Origin: Oasisia sp. SBJ-2009 | Taxonomy: Eukaryota; Annelida; Polychaeta; Sabellida; Siboglinidae | Reading direction: 5' to 3' | Assembly: GCA_964017155.1 (NCBI GenBank) | Contig: OZ024867.1 | Location: forward strand, 14,676,000 to 14,739,999 | Length of the DNA stretch: 64,000 nt | In this document: positions 36,301 through 50,721 of the stretch, piece after piece | How positions within the stretch are numbered: the stretch's first letter is position 1 | How the letters are laid out: the number at the start of each line of letters is the position of its first letter | Made by a program: the position numbers and the translations under genes | Notes under the pieces: generated by a model | Databases searched by the model: none | What the model was told of the DNA's origin: nothing | Seen by the model: the letters and a program-made list of their open reading frames with translations, nothing else

Positions 36301-39300
36301 GCTGGTGACACTTGGTTTGTGACAGTGGTTGGTGGTGACATTAGTTGGTGACATTATATTGGTGACATTAGTTGGTGACATTGGTTGGTGACACTTGGTT
36401 TGTGACAGTGGTTGGTGGTGACATTAGTTGGTGACATTATATTGGTGACATTAGTTGGTGACATTGGTTGGTGACACTGTGATGACACTGGTTGGTGACA
36501 CTGGTTGGTGACGTTGGTTGGTGACACTGGTGACACTGGTTGGTGTGTCACAGGCCTTCATGGAGCGGCTGGGCCTGTGGGGAGACGGAGCTGCCTTCAA
36601 GTCATTCCAGGAGTTCCTTGACACCATCCACAAGAAAGGCCTAGGTAGGTCATAGGGTGGGGTAGGGTACAGTGAGGCACTGGGAGCTTGTAGAGTGAGA
36701 CAGGGCCGGGCAGGGTAGGGTGGGTAACAAGGGCTTCAGTCAGTAGTGTCTGTAAGTGGTACTGGAGATTGTAACTGAAGTGCCATGTGTAATATAGATA
36801 TGTCACAATGTGATGCATAGATGTTAGTGGAATGTGACAATGATGCTGGGTGCAGGAGTGGCATAGATGTTAGTGGAATGTGACAATGATGCTGGGTGCA
36901 AGAGTTGCAGAGATGTTAGTGGAATGTGACAATGATGCTGGGTGCAGGAGTGGCATAGATGTTAGTGGAATGTGACAATGATGCTGGGTGCAGGAGTGGC
37001 ATAGATGTTAGTGGAATGTGACAATGATGCTGGGTGCAAGAGTTGCAGAGATGTTAGTGGAATGTGACAATGATGCTGGGTGCAGGAGTGGCATAGATGT
37101 TAGTAGAATGTGACAAAGATGCTGGGTGCAAGAGTGGCATAGATGTTAGTGGAATGTGACGATGATGTTGGGTGCAAGAGTGGCATAGATTTTAGTGGAA
37201 TGTGACGATGATGCTGGGTGCAGGAGTGGCATAGATGTTAGTGGAATGTGACAATGATGCTGGGTGCAGGAGTGGCATATATGTTAGTGGAATGTGACAA
37301 TGATGCTGGGTGCAGGAGTGGCATAGATGTTAGTGGAATGTTACAATGATGCTGGGTGCAGGAGTGGCATAGATGTTAGTGGAATGTGACAATGATGCTG
37401 GGTGCAAGAGTGGCATAGATGTTAGTGGAATGTGATAACTATGCTGGTTGCAGGAGTGGCATATATGTTAGTGGCATGTGATAACTATGCTGGGTGCAAG
37501 AGTGGCAGTATTGCTGGGTGCAAGAGTGGCAGTATTGCTGGGTGCAAGAGTGGCATAGATGTTAGTGGAATGTGACAGTGATGCTGGGTGCAAGAGTGGC
37601 AAAGGTGTAGAAGTGGCAGAGTTGTTAGTGGAATGTGACAGTGATGCTGGATTCAGGAGTGGCAGAGATGTTAGTGGAATGTGACAGTGATGCTGGATTC
37701 AAGAGTGGCAGAGATGTTAGTGGAATGTGACAATGATGCTGGATTCAGGAGTGGCAGAGATGTTAGTGGAATGTGACAATGATGCTGGATTCAGGAGTGG
37801 CAGAGATGTTAGTGGAATGTGACAATGATGCTGGATTCAGGAGTGGCAGAGATGTTAATGGCATGTGACAATGATGTTGGATTCAGGAGTGGCCGAGATG
37901 TTAGTGGAATGTGACAGTGATGCTGGATTCAAGAGTGGCAGAGATGTTAATGGCATGTGACAATGATGTTGGATTCAGGAGTGGCAGAGATGTTAGTGGA
38001 ATGTGACAGTGATGCTGGATTCAGGAGTGGCAGAGATGTTAATGGCATGTGACAATGATGTTGGATTCAGGAGTGGCCGAGATGTTAGTGGAATGTGACA
38101 GTGATGCTGGATTCAAGAGTGGCAGAGATGTTAATGGCATGTGACAATGATGTTGGATTCAGGAGTGGCAGAGATGTTAGTGGAATGTGACAGTGATGCT
38201 GGATTCAAGAGTGGCAGAGATGTTAATGGCATGTGACAGTGATGCTGGATTCAAGAGTGGCAGAGATGTTAATGGCATGTGACAATGATGTTGGATTCAG
38301 GAGTGGCAGAGATGTTAGTGGAATGTGACAGTGATGCTGGATTCAGGAGTGGCAGAGATGTTAATGGCATGTGACAATGATGTTGGATTCAGGAGTGGCC
38401 GAGATGTTAGTGGAATGTGACAGTGATGCTGGATTCAAGAGTGGCAGAGATGTTAATGGCATGTGACAATGATGTTGGATTCAGGAGTGGCAGAGATGTT
38501 AGTGGAATGTGACAGTGATGCTGGATTCAAGAGTGGCAGAGATGTTAATGGCATGTGACAATGATGTTGGATTCAGGAGTGGCAGAGATGTTAGTGGAAT
38601 GTGACAGTGATGCTGGATTCAGGAGTGGCAGAGATGTTAGTGGAATGTGACAATGATGTTGGATTCAGGAGTGGCAGAGATGCTGGCGATGGAGATGAAG
38701 ACATCGGGGATGTACGTGTCTCGTGGATTGAGTTTCCAGGAAGCTGAGGTAGGCACAGACCATATTATGATGTAGATAACAGTCACCAGTAAGTCTTTCT
38801 GAACAGTTTCAAACTGCAACTTGTGTTTCAGATTGGAATTTTACAATGGGTAAATAATATCATTTGATGTGTGGATTTCCCTGTACAATTCTGATATGTT
38901 ATGAATATTAAATATCCATAATATAAGCAATTGTTTTTAAACTTTATTCTGCACTCAGTGTAAGTGGATTACCTCAGTCCAACAGTGCCACCTACACACT
39001 TACCTTTCTGTTCTGTGTCCTTGCGATTTATCTACATTAATCTCTCTGTGTTGTTTCCACGGCTCAGTTTGTGAACGTTGAGATCTGCCTGGACGAAAGT
39101 CAGAAGAAGATGTACAACACAGCCGCACACCTCTGGTAACTCTTGTCTTTGTACAAGTAAATATGTGTCAAGTAAAACCAGAAATAAGATCAAAACTGCA
39201 AACAGTTGCAGGTCAATGGATGTGACTAGGCATTGAGTCATATAGTTACCGCGCAGGATAATCAGTAGATATGTTTTATGTCAGGTTTCAGGAATTGCCA

Positions 39301-42300
39301 CATTGTGTTGGCAACAAACAACTTTCACTAAGCCCTTCAGATGACAGGATGTCTTGTTGAGATGTGCTCTGATTCGTCACTGAGCCAGCACACTTCACCC
39401 CGTCACACACTTCACCCCGTAGGTTCCATGATTTCTCAATCAATGAGATCTCAGATGAGTTGTCATGGTTAGTCAGCAGTGCTTTGTGTTTGCCAGGTGT
39501 GAGTTGCGTCGATCTCTCGACGTCACGGTTGAGCGAACAAGTTGCTCCAACAACCGAGTCTGGTCCAATTTCTGGGCGGCTCATCAGAGATTCTTCAAAC
39601 AGCTGTGGTACGTCACCTGTCACAGTGTCACACATCACAGTGTCACACGTCACCTGTCACCTGTCACAGTGTCACCTGTCACAGTGTCACCTGTCACAGT
39701 GTCACACATCACCTGTCACAGTGTCACGCGTCACCTGTCACAGTGTCACACGTCACCTGTCACAGTGTCACACATCACCTGTCACAGTGTCACCTGTCAC
39801 AGTGTCACACGCTACCTGTCATAGTGTCACACGTCACCTGTCACAGTGTCACGCGCCACCTGTCACAGTGTCACACGTCACACGTCACCTGTCACAGTGT
39901 CACCTGTCACAGTGTCACCTGTCACAGTGTCACACGTCACCTGTCACAGTGTCACACGTCACCTGTCACAGTGTCACGTGCCACCTGTCACAGTGTCACA
40001 CGTCACCTGTCACAGTGTCACACGTCACCTGTCACAGTGTCACAGTGTCACATGTCACCTGTCACAGTGTCGCGCGTCACCTGTCACAGTGTCACACGTC
40101 TGCAGTGACTAGTGAGAATTTGTATCTTTCTGTGCGAGTGCTGCTAACGTTGTTGGCCCTGAACCACGTATCTGTGTAGCCGAAGAACCTCCTCCCTCCG
40201 CAATATTCCAAAAATAAACACAGCTGTATTTAGAAGGAAATTCTCACAACCGTGTATGTTATGCCATCTAAAGGCAGAGAGAGGTGTACTAAAGGCTTTT
40301 TTATTCCAAATATCCACTCAAAGTGGAAGATCATCTGACATCTGATTGAAATGTCATGTAGTTTCCTAATTGTTATTCAAGTTATCAGAGTCAAACATTG
40401 CAGATAACTAGTAGCAGTGACGGAGGCACACATGTGTCATGTGCAGTCTATGACACTTGTCAGTGCTGACACAACTGTCGTCCCAGCAGATGTCACTGGT
40501 AGCTACTTATGCCACCACATCCGCATACGACAACTAGAACATTACAGTTAGCTGGAACCTTTGATCCTCCGTCATCTCTGAGCTCTGAGTGTAGTGTGAC
40601 AGTTTATAAATTAGATCATAATTATTGACCGACCAGGTCGTGTTGGCTTTGGAGATGAGTGTCACTGAGGGAATGTTTACCAGTTAAATAAGCTTATTGG
40701 AATGATTATGGTACTATGTTTTTAAACATGTCCTTGTAAACTCCATTCCTACATTTCATGTAAATTGCAGCCCAAACACGGCCACTGCATGTGACCCAAA
40801 AGATTCAACCCAAATAATGAAGAAGCAACCTTGAGTTAAAATTCAGTTTAGTTTCAAGTTGACATAAACATTTATCATAAATAAAATTTTGCGTATGAAT
40901 GTGTAAAGATATCCCCCTGTAGAGGGGTAGTTGTAAGCAAACACTTGTTACAGCCAACATTTCTTAACCGTTTGGTCTACATCAACATGTCATGTGTGCA
41001 GTGTTGAAAGGGTCATCTGAATTGACCAGTCCGTATGTGATTCTGACTGCAGTCTCGGCATGAAGGTTCCCGCCATAGTGACCGAGGCTAAGGCTGTTCT
41101 GGACAGTGGTCACTGCGTGGTCATCGGCCTACAGACCACAGGAGAGGTAGGACTCATTCACAGCTTGGTTTCTCAGTGTTTACACTCAGCAACAGTTGTC
41201 TTCATATTACTACTAGTTTAGTCCAATCCATGGAACAATAAACCAGCACTATCTGTCACCACCACAACGTTGACACTTGGCCAGTTTCTTTTAACATACA
41301 TTGCCTGTGTCACATGGAAGTGACGGGCTACAACAAGTCATTGGTTCCTTCTCTCTTGTATCTATGCGAGAATAATTATATATATATTTTTTTAAATTCG
41401 TAGATTCATTCAGTTTGGATCACATTCTGTACACCATGTGTCTGTTTCCAGGCCAGTTTGGATAGTGAGTTGAACAAATGCAAGATGGCGCCACTAGTAG
41501 GGTTTGTTTCACTCTGCCGTGAGATTCTCACTCGATTCATCGAACAAAGTTTCCCCGTGACCAACGAAAATCAGGTAATTCAGTGACAGACATCACCAGT
41601 ATATTGTTTGGTTTAAAATATTGTATTCAATAACAACATATTTTTATAACAGCAGGTGCATCATACCTGTACATTTGACTAGTAGGGTATGTCATAGTTA
41701 TAATTTCTTTTTTGATTACAGTTTGCAAATATGTCGTTTGATTACAGAAAAATGCAGGGGATTTAATTTCTTGGTGCACTTATATTATTGGTAATATGTA
41801 CACTCACTAATAAGTCTCATATGATTCACTTCTGGGCTAAACAAACTATATGCCCTAATTTGTTAGGATGAAGTGTGTTTTTTAGTTATATCAATATCAC
41901 GTAACTTGTCCGTCTGTGCATCAAAACAACCTAGACCCCCCCTTTATAATATCCAATAACCAACCCCTGCTGCTGTTTTCTGTGTGACTGACTTGTTGGT
42001 GTGGGACTGACTTGTTGGTGTGTGACTGACTTGTTGGTGTGTGACTGACTTGTTGGTGCGCGACTGACTTGTTGGTGTGCGACTGACTTGTTGGTGTGTG
42101 ACTGACTTGTTGGTGTGTGACTGACTTGTTGGTGTGTGACTGACTTGTTGGTGTGTGACTGACTTGTTGGTGTGTGACTGACTTGTTGGTGTGGGACTGA
42201 CTTGTTGGTGTGGGACTGACTTGTTGGTGTGGGACTGACTTGTTGGTGTGTGACTGACTTGTTGGTGTGGGACTGACTTGTTGGTGTGGGACTGACTTGT

Positions 42301-45300
42301 TGGTGTGTGACTGACTTGTTGGTGTGTGACTGACTTGTTGGTGTGTGACTGACTTGTTGGTGTGTGACTGACTTGTTGGTGTGGGACTGACTTGTTGGTG
42401 TGGGACTGACTTGTTGGTGTGGGACTGACTTGTTGGTGTGTGACTGACTTGTTGGTGTGGGACTGACTTGTTGGTTGGGACTGACTTGTTGGTGTGTGAC
42501 TGACTTGTTGGTGTGGGCCTGACTTGTTGGTGTGGGACTGACTTGTTGGTGTGTGACTGACTTGTTGGTGTGGGAGTGACTTGTTGGTGTGGTCCTGCTT
42601 CAGAACGTGGCCCACCCTGTAGACGACTGGTGCTGTACAGCCAAACAGATGCTGCTCAGTTTTGCAAACCGCATTGAGCTGCCCAACAGGTACAGTTGGT
42701 TACTTTTCCTCACCAATCAGTAGCTATTAAGGAGTTGTCAGACTATTTGATTAAAAATGTTGAATATTTGAATGTTTTTTCGCTATTTGATTTGAAATTC
42801 GGAAATTTGCTGCAATTTAAAAAATATTTTCCTTCAAGTCCTCCGCCACAAAATCGGCCCCGGGCGATCTTTTACTTTCTGACGTAACTATGAAAAAGAC
42901 TACAACCGCCAAACTACTCCTCACGTATCTTATATGTAAACATATACACACACTAGGTTACAAAATAAAATCACTATCATTATTTAAACAAATACACTTC
43001 ACAAAACAAACATGGTATCATCGCCGGCAGTGGCGACTACACATAGATTACCATACGGTTACTTTATGCAAACTTTATGCAAATGATATCATTGGTAGAC
43101 TTGCATGTACAACTCATCCATCAGAAGTGAAAGTATATACACTACCTGAACTGTGTATGTGATAGAACGCAGTGGCTCAGGGGTAGAGCTTCAGACTCTT
43201 GACTAAGAGAACCAGGGTTCAAATCCTGTGCTGCGGTGTTAAACCTTGGGCAAGTTTTTTCACTCTACATTGCCGCAGTTCAGCTTTATGAATGAATAGC
43301 TGGCTAAAGACAATGTACCAGCAGCCTTTGCAGTTAATTGCAGCGTGGCTGGAACCTCCTCAGAGAAGTTGAAACGGTGTTTGATTGAACACGTCTGTCA
43401 GGGAAGTAAAGTGTAAAACGCTTTGAGCAATCCTGAGGACTGGATACTGCGCTATATAAGAACTTGCCTTTACGTGTTAAGTTGCCTTGGTTGCAGCCCA
43501 CTTGATGACATCATTGACAGACTGGGTGGTCCTGGCTGTGTGGCAGAGATGACAGGACGCAGGGGTCGCATGGTTCGAAGGTCACCGCAGTCTCAGCCTC
43601 AGTATGAGTTGCGCGACAAAGACTCACCAGGGGTCCTCGACAGTATCAATGTCACAGAAGTAGGTCAACTTTAATTGACAGAGCCATCTGGTGGTGCAGC
43701 TACACATTAGTGATGTATGCATGTTGTATGCACGTTTGTTTTCCTAGAAATGTTATAGGTAGTCAACATATAAACATCTATTCAAGTGTTTCTTTGTTTG
43801 ATATTATGCTAGGTAGAAATACCAACTTTCATACCACTGCAAAGAATATATTGTACATTAAGCATGATTAGCATGGTAGTAATGCATAGCATGATCCTCA
43901 CCTTTGCCAGTATCAAATTGTTTATCTTTTCAGCGGAATCTCTTCATGCAAGGCTCCAAACTAGTGGCCATCATCTCAGACGCTGCCAGCACAGGTGGGT
44001 GGGAGTGGACGTCACCTGTAGAGTCCAAGGACGTCACCTGTAGAGTCCAAGGACGTCACCAGTAGAGTCCAAGGACGTCACCTGTAGAGTCCAAGGACGT
44101 CACTGATTACAGGAGAGCACAGGATTAGTCTTCAGGGATGTCACATGAATTGTCTTCAGGGATGTCACATTAATAGTCTTCAGGGATGTCACATGAATAG
44201 TCTTCATGGATGTCACATTAATAGTCTTCATGGATGTCACATTAATAGTCTTCATGGTTGTCACATTAATAGTCTTCAGGGATGTCACATGAATAGTCTT
44301 CAGGGATGTCACATTAATAGTCTTCAGGGATGTCACATGAATAGTCTTCATGGATGTCACATGAATAGTCTTCAGGGATGTCACATTAATAGTCTTCATG
44401 GATGTCACATGAATAGTCTTCATGGATGTCACATGAATAGTCTTCATGGATGTCACATGAATAGTCTTCAGGGATGTCACATTAATAGTCTTCAGGGGTG
44501 TCACATGAATAGTCTTCATGGATGTCACATGAATAGTCTTCAGGGATGTCACATGAATAGTCTTTAGGGATGTCACATTAATAGTCTTCAGGGGTGTCAT
44601 ATGAATAGTCTTCATGGATGTCACATGAATAGTCTTCAGGGATGTCACATGAATAGTCTTCAGGGATGTCACATTAATAGTCTTCATGGATGTCACATGA
44701 ATAGTCTTCATGGATGTCACATTAATAGTCTTCAGGGGTGTCACATGAATAGTCTTCAGGGATGTCACATTAATATTCTTCATGGATGTCACATTAATAG
44801 TCTTCAGGGGTGTCACATGAATAGTCTTCAGGGATGTCACATGAATAGTCTTCAGGGATGTCACAAGTCACCTGACTATAGTTCCCATGGTGCACCTATG
44901 AAGCAGATGACTATTGTGAGGCATGTGTCACCAATGTTGTGACATCTACATTTATTGACCATATCACCCTCACTTACTTATCGTATTTGTGAAGCAGCTG
45001 TGAGTCCTGCTGACACTGAGTCCATGCCACGTGTAGCCTAGATCCCAGCAGGTAAAACTGGAACACAACCACAGTAAGCTTACATGATACTATCACGATA
45101 CTATTGTAATGATCATGACACTACCAGGATAGTATTGCAATAGTAATTACAGTTACGGTGATACTTTTGTGACCAAGAAACTACCCTCGTAGACAGTCCT
45201 AATTCTGACTGGGTTGGCTACTACACAACCTGGTTGTCCTGGATTGTATGGTTTTATATTGAGGAACTTCTGTATGAATAATCTATTAACTTGACCTTGT

Positions 45301-47337
45301 ACAGGGATTTCCCTCCATGCTGACCTTCGAGTTGGTAACCAACGGCGACGGGTTCACCTGACATTGGAACTTCCGTGGAGTGCTGATAAAGCTGTCCAAC
45401 AATTGGGACGTTCACATCGCTCCAATCAGAGCAGGTATGTCAAGGTCACATCATGCTAACAGTCCCCAAACTCAGGTCCATGCACCACATTTGGCTGCAG
45501 GTTGCTTTTCAACTGGCCAGTGATACCTGCAGTAGGAATTGTAAATTGTCAAGAGCAGAGTACCCTTGTTCTATCGGACCACATGTCCAGTAGTGGTTAG
45601 ATGGACATGGAACAGATCTGTCAGTGTAAATATGTTTACTTCTGTTAGTTTCATCCATGGAAATGATAGTGTAAAATACTGACTTTGGAGGTCTTCTTTG
45701 CAGTCTCATATTCATTTTTAGACATTTAAACACATAACCTGAGTAGCAATGGCTGTTTCAGTATACAAAATGTTGCCTTTCAGATTTATGACAAGAAAGA
45801 CTATATTCATTCATACTTTATACATTGCCTAGATACTGTTCGTAGATAACTTTGCTGGTTAAATTACTGCTTACCCCAACATGTTCTAAGTTGTGGCAGT
45901 CATTTGGAGATAACAATGCTGCATTACAGATGAATCTCTTGTGGTAAACTTAAAAGGATTTGAATGACTCATGGTTCAGAATAAAACAGTTTATGTGCAA
46001 CTAAACGTCTGGTTTCTGGTTGCACCAGAGACATTTTTGTAGCATTGTATTGAGTGATATTGTCATTTCTAATGTTATACTACACCAAGGATTCCTTCGA
46101 TATTGGGTGTTTTGGAGTTGCGATCTCTGCTCACTCCTGGAAAATAAATAGCCTCAATTACCCAGGATCCACCCTGACCATGTGACAGCACTTTGTAACA
46201 CCACACACCTGCCTGGGATATTAATGTTTTGCCAATGTTACCACCAATGTGGCCTTACCTCAGAATTGGGTAGAAACTAATTGGCAACTATGAAATAAAA
46301 CTAAAATAAGAATATACTTTTATAAGGTAATACTATGCCATACAAATTATTCAACATTAACAGTGTCCTAAAAGCCACTGTCATTACAGGCTCATAAACA
46401 TCCTAACACTGGGTGTTCTGGAGGTCAGCATGTCTGGCCACAGTCTGATTCACAGTCATTGTGACATTGCACTAAATACCAAGTAAAGAAAGAACACCTT
46501 TCTGTGTCAACGTGTCATCTTTGTCTCTCCCAGTGGCCCGCTCTACAAACTCATCACCACAGACCTCGGAGGAGAACGCAGATTTGCATCAGCCGTGGCC
46601 AGGAGACTTCAGTCTCTAGGTAAGTGTCTTGACATTGAATGTTGACAGGAGACTTCAGTCTCTAGGTGAGTGTCTTGGCATTGAATGTTGACAGGAGACT
46701 TCAAACTCTAGGTGAGTGTCTTGGCATTGAATGTTGACAGGAGACTTCAGTCTCTAGGTGAGTGTCTTGACATTGAATGTTGACAGGATACTACAGTCTC
46801 TAATTGAGTGTCTTGACATTGAATGTTGACAGGATACTAAAGTCTTTAATTGAGTGTCTTGACATTGCATGTTGAAAGGAGACTTCAGTCTCTAGGTGAG
46901 TGTCTTGACATTGAATGTTGACAGGAGACTTCAGTCTCTAGGTGAGTGTCTTGGCATTGCATGTTGACAGGAGACTTCAGTCTCTAATTGAGTGTCTTGA
47001 CATTGAATGTTGACAGGAGACTTCAGTCTCTGGATGAGTGTGTTGGCATTGAATGTTGACAGGAGACTTCAGTCTCTAATTGAGTGTCTTGACATTGAAT
47101 GTTAAAAGGAGACTTCAGTCTCTAATTGAGTGTCTTGACATTGAATGTTGACAGGAGACTTCAGTCTCTAGGTGAGGGTCTTGATTTAGAATGATGACAG
47201 GAGAATAACTTATTTACTCAAGAGTGTTGAACACATACAATACAATAACCTTTAATGGTTTCAAGTAAATTCATAACGATATTAGTTTTTTTAACGTAAT
47301 AATGTTAGCAGCAGCAGCAGCAGCAGCAGCCGCAGCC

Positions 47338-47369
<32 letters not shown>

Positions 47370-50300
47370 TTATTTACCCAGGTATCTGAACTCATAAATG
47401 TGTTCTTTTCCAAGAAGCGCTGAAGTGATACGTGTGTTTATGTGGAGTACAGCGACTCAACGTTGGATTCAAACAGGAAACACTGCGGTCACTGAGGTCA
47501 CTTCCTGTGCTGTCATTTTGAGTCTGTGGCAAGTTCATTCAGTCCACATTGCTCCAGTTCACTCATTTGTGCACATGAGTACCTGGCCATAGACAGTGGT
47601 GGATATTTGTATAGGAATAATCTTCACACATTAATTGCAGTGTGGCTGAATGTTTCCCAGAGACATCAAGGTGCTGTGTGATTGGACATTTCTGCCAGGG
47701 CGTAAGGGTAAATCTTCGAGCAGTGCTGAGGCCAGAACATATAAGAACTCACCTTTACTTTCACTTTCATTCTCCCAGGTGCTCTGACCAAAGGTGACCG
47801 CCGGGCAGCGTCTGGGGCAGACTTGACCGAGTTCAACTTTGACACACCCTACGGCCGCACTGCGTTACGCACAATGTACAGCGCCATCTGTCGGAATGTG
47901 ATTGTACCAGGTGTTGCCATAGCAACCGTTGCTGCCGCTGGACAGGAATTTGCTGCTTTCAATGCTGAACTACACGTATGTTGCAGACTTATAGAATGTA
48001 GAAATTAATTAATTAAAGATTTATTTATTTTTAAATCCGAAAATATGACAGGGCTTTTAAATACATATATAAATTGGATGAAATGTGTGTATTTACTTAT
48101 ACTGGTGCGTTTTATGGTGAATGTCATCAGTTCAATTTCGTTTTATGGTGAATGTCATCAGTTCGTTTCATGGTGAATGTCATCAGTTCAATTTCAGTAC
48201 AGTTGAAGTAATTATTTCTAAACCATGACATATTGTGGAACAAAACCTGTGAAGTGAAAGTGTCAGTTTGCAGCCAGTCTGTGTTTAGCGTGAAAAATAT
48301 TTCTGGTTTAATGAAGCAAGCACATAACTATCACTTGGTGTTTCTGTTCTGGTCGGGTAATGTTTGGATGTTGAGATATTTATGACTACGTCGTTGAGTG
48401 AACATCACATTAATTAAGTTCCATTTTATATATTTTATGTTGCTATTTTTTATACAGAAACAGTTATGAGTTTGTAAACATTGTCGCTGCATTCAGGATT
48501 GCTTGGCATCTATGGGGGTCCTGGAGGCAGCGACCTTGACCGATTTGCCAAAGGTCAAGGACAAGGAGTCAAGTGACGTTGGCAAATTCTTGAACAGGAT
48601 TCTGGGATTGAGCGTTGAGCATCAGAACCTGGTGAGGAGTCGTGTCTTTCTGTGCTGTAAATGTCTCATGTAGTATACAATTTGTGACTCTTGTTTTAAT
48701 CTAGACTTGCATCTATTCACAAACATGTGATACCACAAGTCACAACCAGTAAATTTCACTCAAATTCTTATGAGCGAATAATAAGGCTGATTATGCTCTG
48801 TCAAAGCAGCTACACTCGTTATCAATGATCTTGTGTCTTGAAAATGGCCAGGAGCAGGATTCACCACAGGACCACATGTGTTGGTGTGGCACAGAAATAG
48901 TTCCCTTGTTAATCATAGTTTTCCATTAAAAAACCATTTAACAATGGATTCTGGTTTTGAAGATTTCTTTATTAGCTCTGTGTGCTAGTGAAACATTTCC
49001 CAAATAAAGTTAATTAGATGAACAATTGTCATCCACAAGTGGACATCGTCATGTAACAGAGACACTTCAGTGATAGCCGCTGGTGGCAGTGGCACCAGAC
49101 CGGTCTGTTCTGACTACTGGTTCACTCAGGCATTTTTCCACTTTAGAAAGTTCTTTGATGGCTGTTTGGGCTCAACTGAGTACTTATAATAACATCAGTA
49201 CACACTTTAAGATTTGCATTATTTCGTGACAAATTAATATTATTTACTGGTATACAAACGTTGTGAATATTGTATTTGAAGAAAGTTTATTTGTGTCAAA
49301 TTGTTATTCTTGTTGCAGCTACTTTATAGTTTGTTTATAGTTTGGTTTTGTTGACAGATCTTTAACTATTTCACCAAGAGTCTTTCTGCACAAGTGTCCA
49401 GCGCCAAGAAGGAAGGAAAGTAGGTCAACTTGTTGCATGAATTATCACGTCTCTGTGTTAGGACAAATGGCCACGTCACATGTGTGATCCGTGGGGGAAA
49501 AGACAGATTTGTAGTCCCTACTAAAACATTTATAAAAGGACTTCTATCATTATGCCATGTGATGACAAAAGTCCTGATATTATCATTGCTACAGCCGTAA
49601 TGTGGGTTGTATAAACAAGAGGCTTATTCTGGGCGGCCCACCACTCTAACATATCAATCAAAACATGCAGTTCTTGTACAAAAAGAAAACCAGTATTCAA
49701 AACGTGTAACACTTATTTAATCCCAGTCACTCAAACGAATGTTTAAAAAGGTACATTTTGCCGAAATACTTTTAAAATATATATCCCGCAAACAAATTTC
49801 CATACCATGTGTCGAAATGGCACCACGATGGTGGTAATAATACAAAAATTGCCATCTGACTCTAAAATCTAGATAACAAGTGGGCAAGGATGCCTTTGGC
49901 TTATCGAGAGTCCAACCCATATTATCTGTGTGTGTACAGGTATTTTATTAGTTTTTTTTAACATACCTGCTGACCATTACGCCATTAGTAACAATGAACA
50001 TTTCAGCATTATAGATTATTGTGGCAATATGTGATTTATTACATGACTAGTTAGCAATGAAATAACTGACTGTTCTATTAGAAAACAAGACTGATTTTAA
50101 AGGTTCAAGATAATATATTTTGCAGATGCATACCAGAAAGCATCCATATATCAGTAATTGTTAACACATTTTAGATACAAAAAAACCTTGTCAATTACGT
50201 AACCCTCCTAATATCACCTGTGTTACCTCCCTTAAGTAAATACCCTTGTGTCACTTTTATTAGTGTGTTTTTGTAAGTTTTTTGTAAGTTAAAACCCCCT

Positions 50301-50663
50301 GTGTCGGTTATGACGTGACCCCTCAAGTAAGCCCCCTGTGCAGGTACAGTGAGGGGTTGGTGGACATCACAGCGTCATCTATCAACATTGTGGGGAAACC
50401 CAGAGAGGTCTTCAAGGAAAGCATGTCCAGCAGCAACCCAACAAGGTATTTGCAAAATACTTTACCACTTCATTCTTCACTGTTGTGCTGTATACGTTAA
50501 TCAGGAAACACTTTTGCATTACGTGTAATAGTCGTTATCGGTAGAAATCTTACAGTGAATGCTCATTTGTAGTACTGGGAATTGTTTAATCAAATGTTAT
50601 ATAGTGTGTTAATTAAATATGTATAATTATCACATACAAGGCAGCATATTGTGAAAATCAGTG

Positions 50664-50721
<58 letters not shown>

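Noticed and set aside
39460..40179. 239-residue frame with [10 protein letters not shown] repeats
   Set aside because: It crosses the real exon 14 in another frame and then reads the 22-bp intron 14 array.
43163..43240. A functional tRNA gene
   Set aside because: A and B boxes exist, but no foldable cloverleaf with acceptor stem is apparent, and the same head is attached to a shared non-tRNA body in several copies: a SINE.
44100..44942. Frames on both strands with 8-residue repeats (NVTSLKTI / MNSLQGCH)
   Set aside because: The 24-bp unit has no stop in several frames; it is intron 19.
47308..47367. Poly-Gln/Ala coding repeat
   Set aside because: It lies inside intron 21, between exons whose conserved sequence joins without it.
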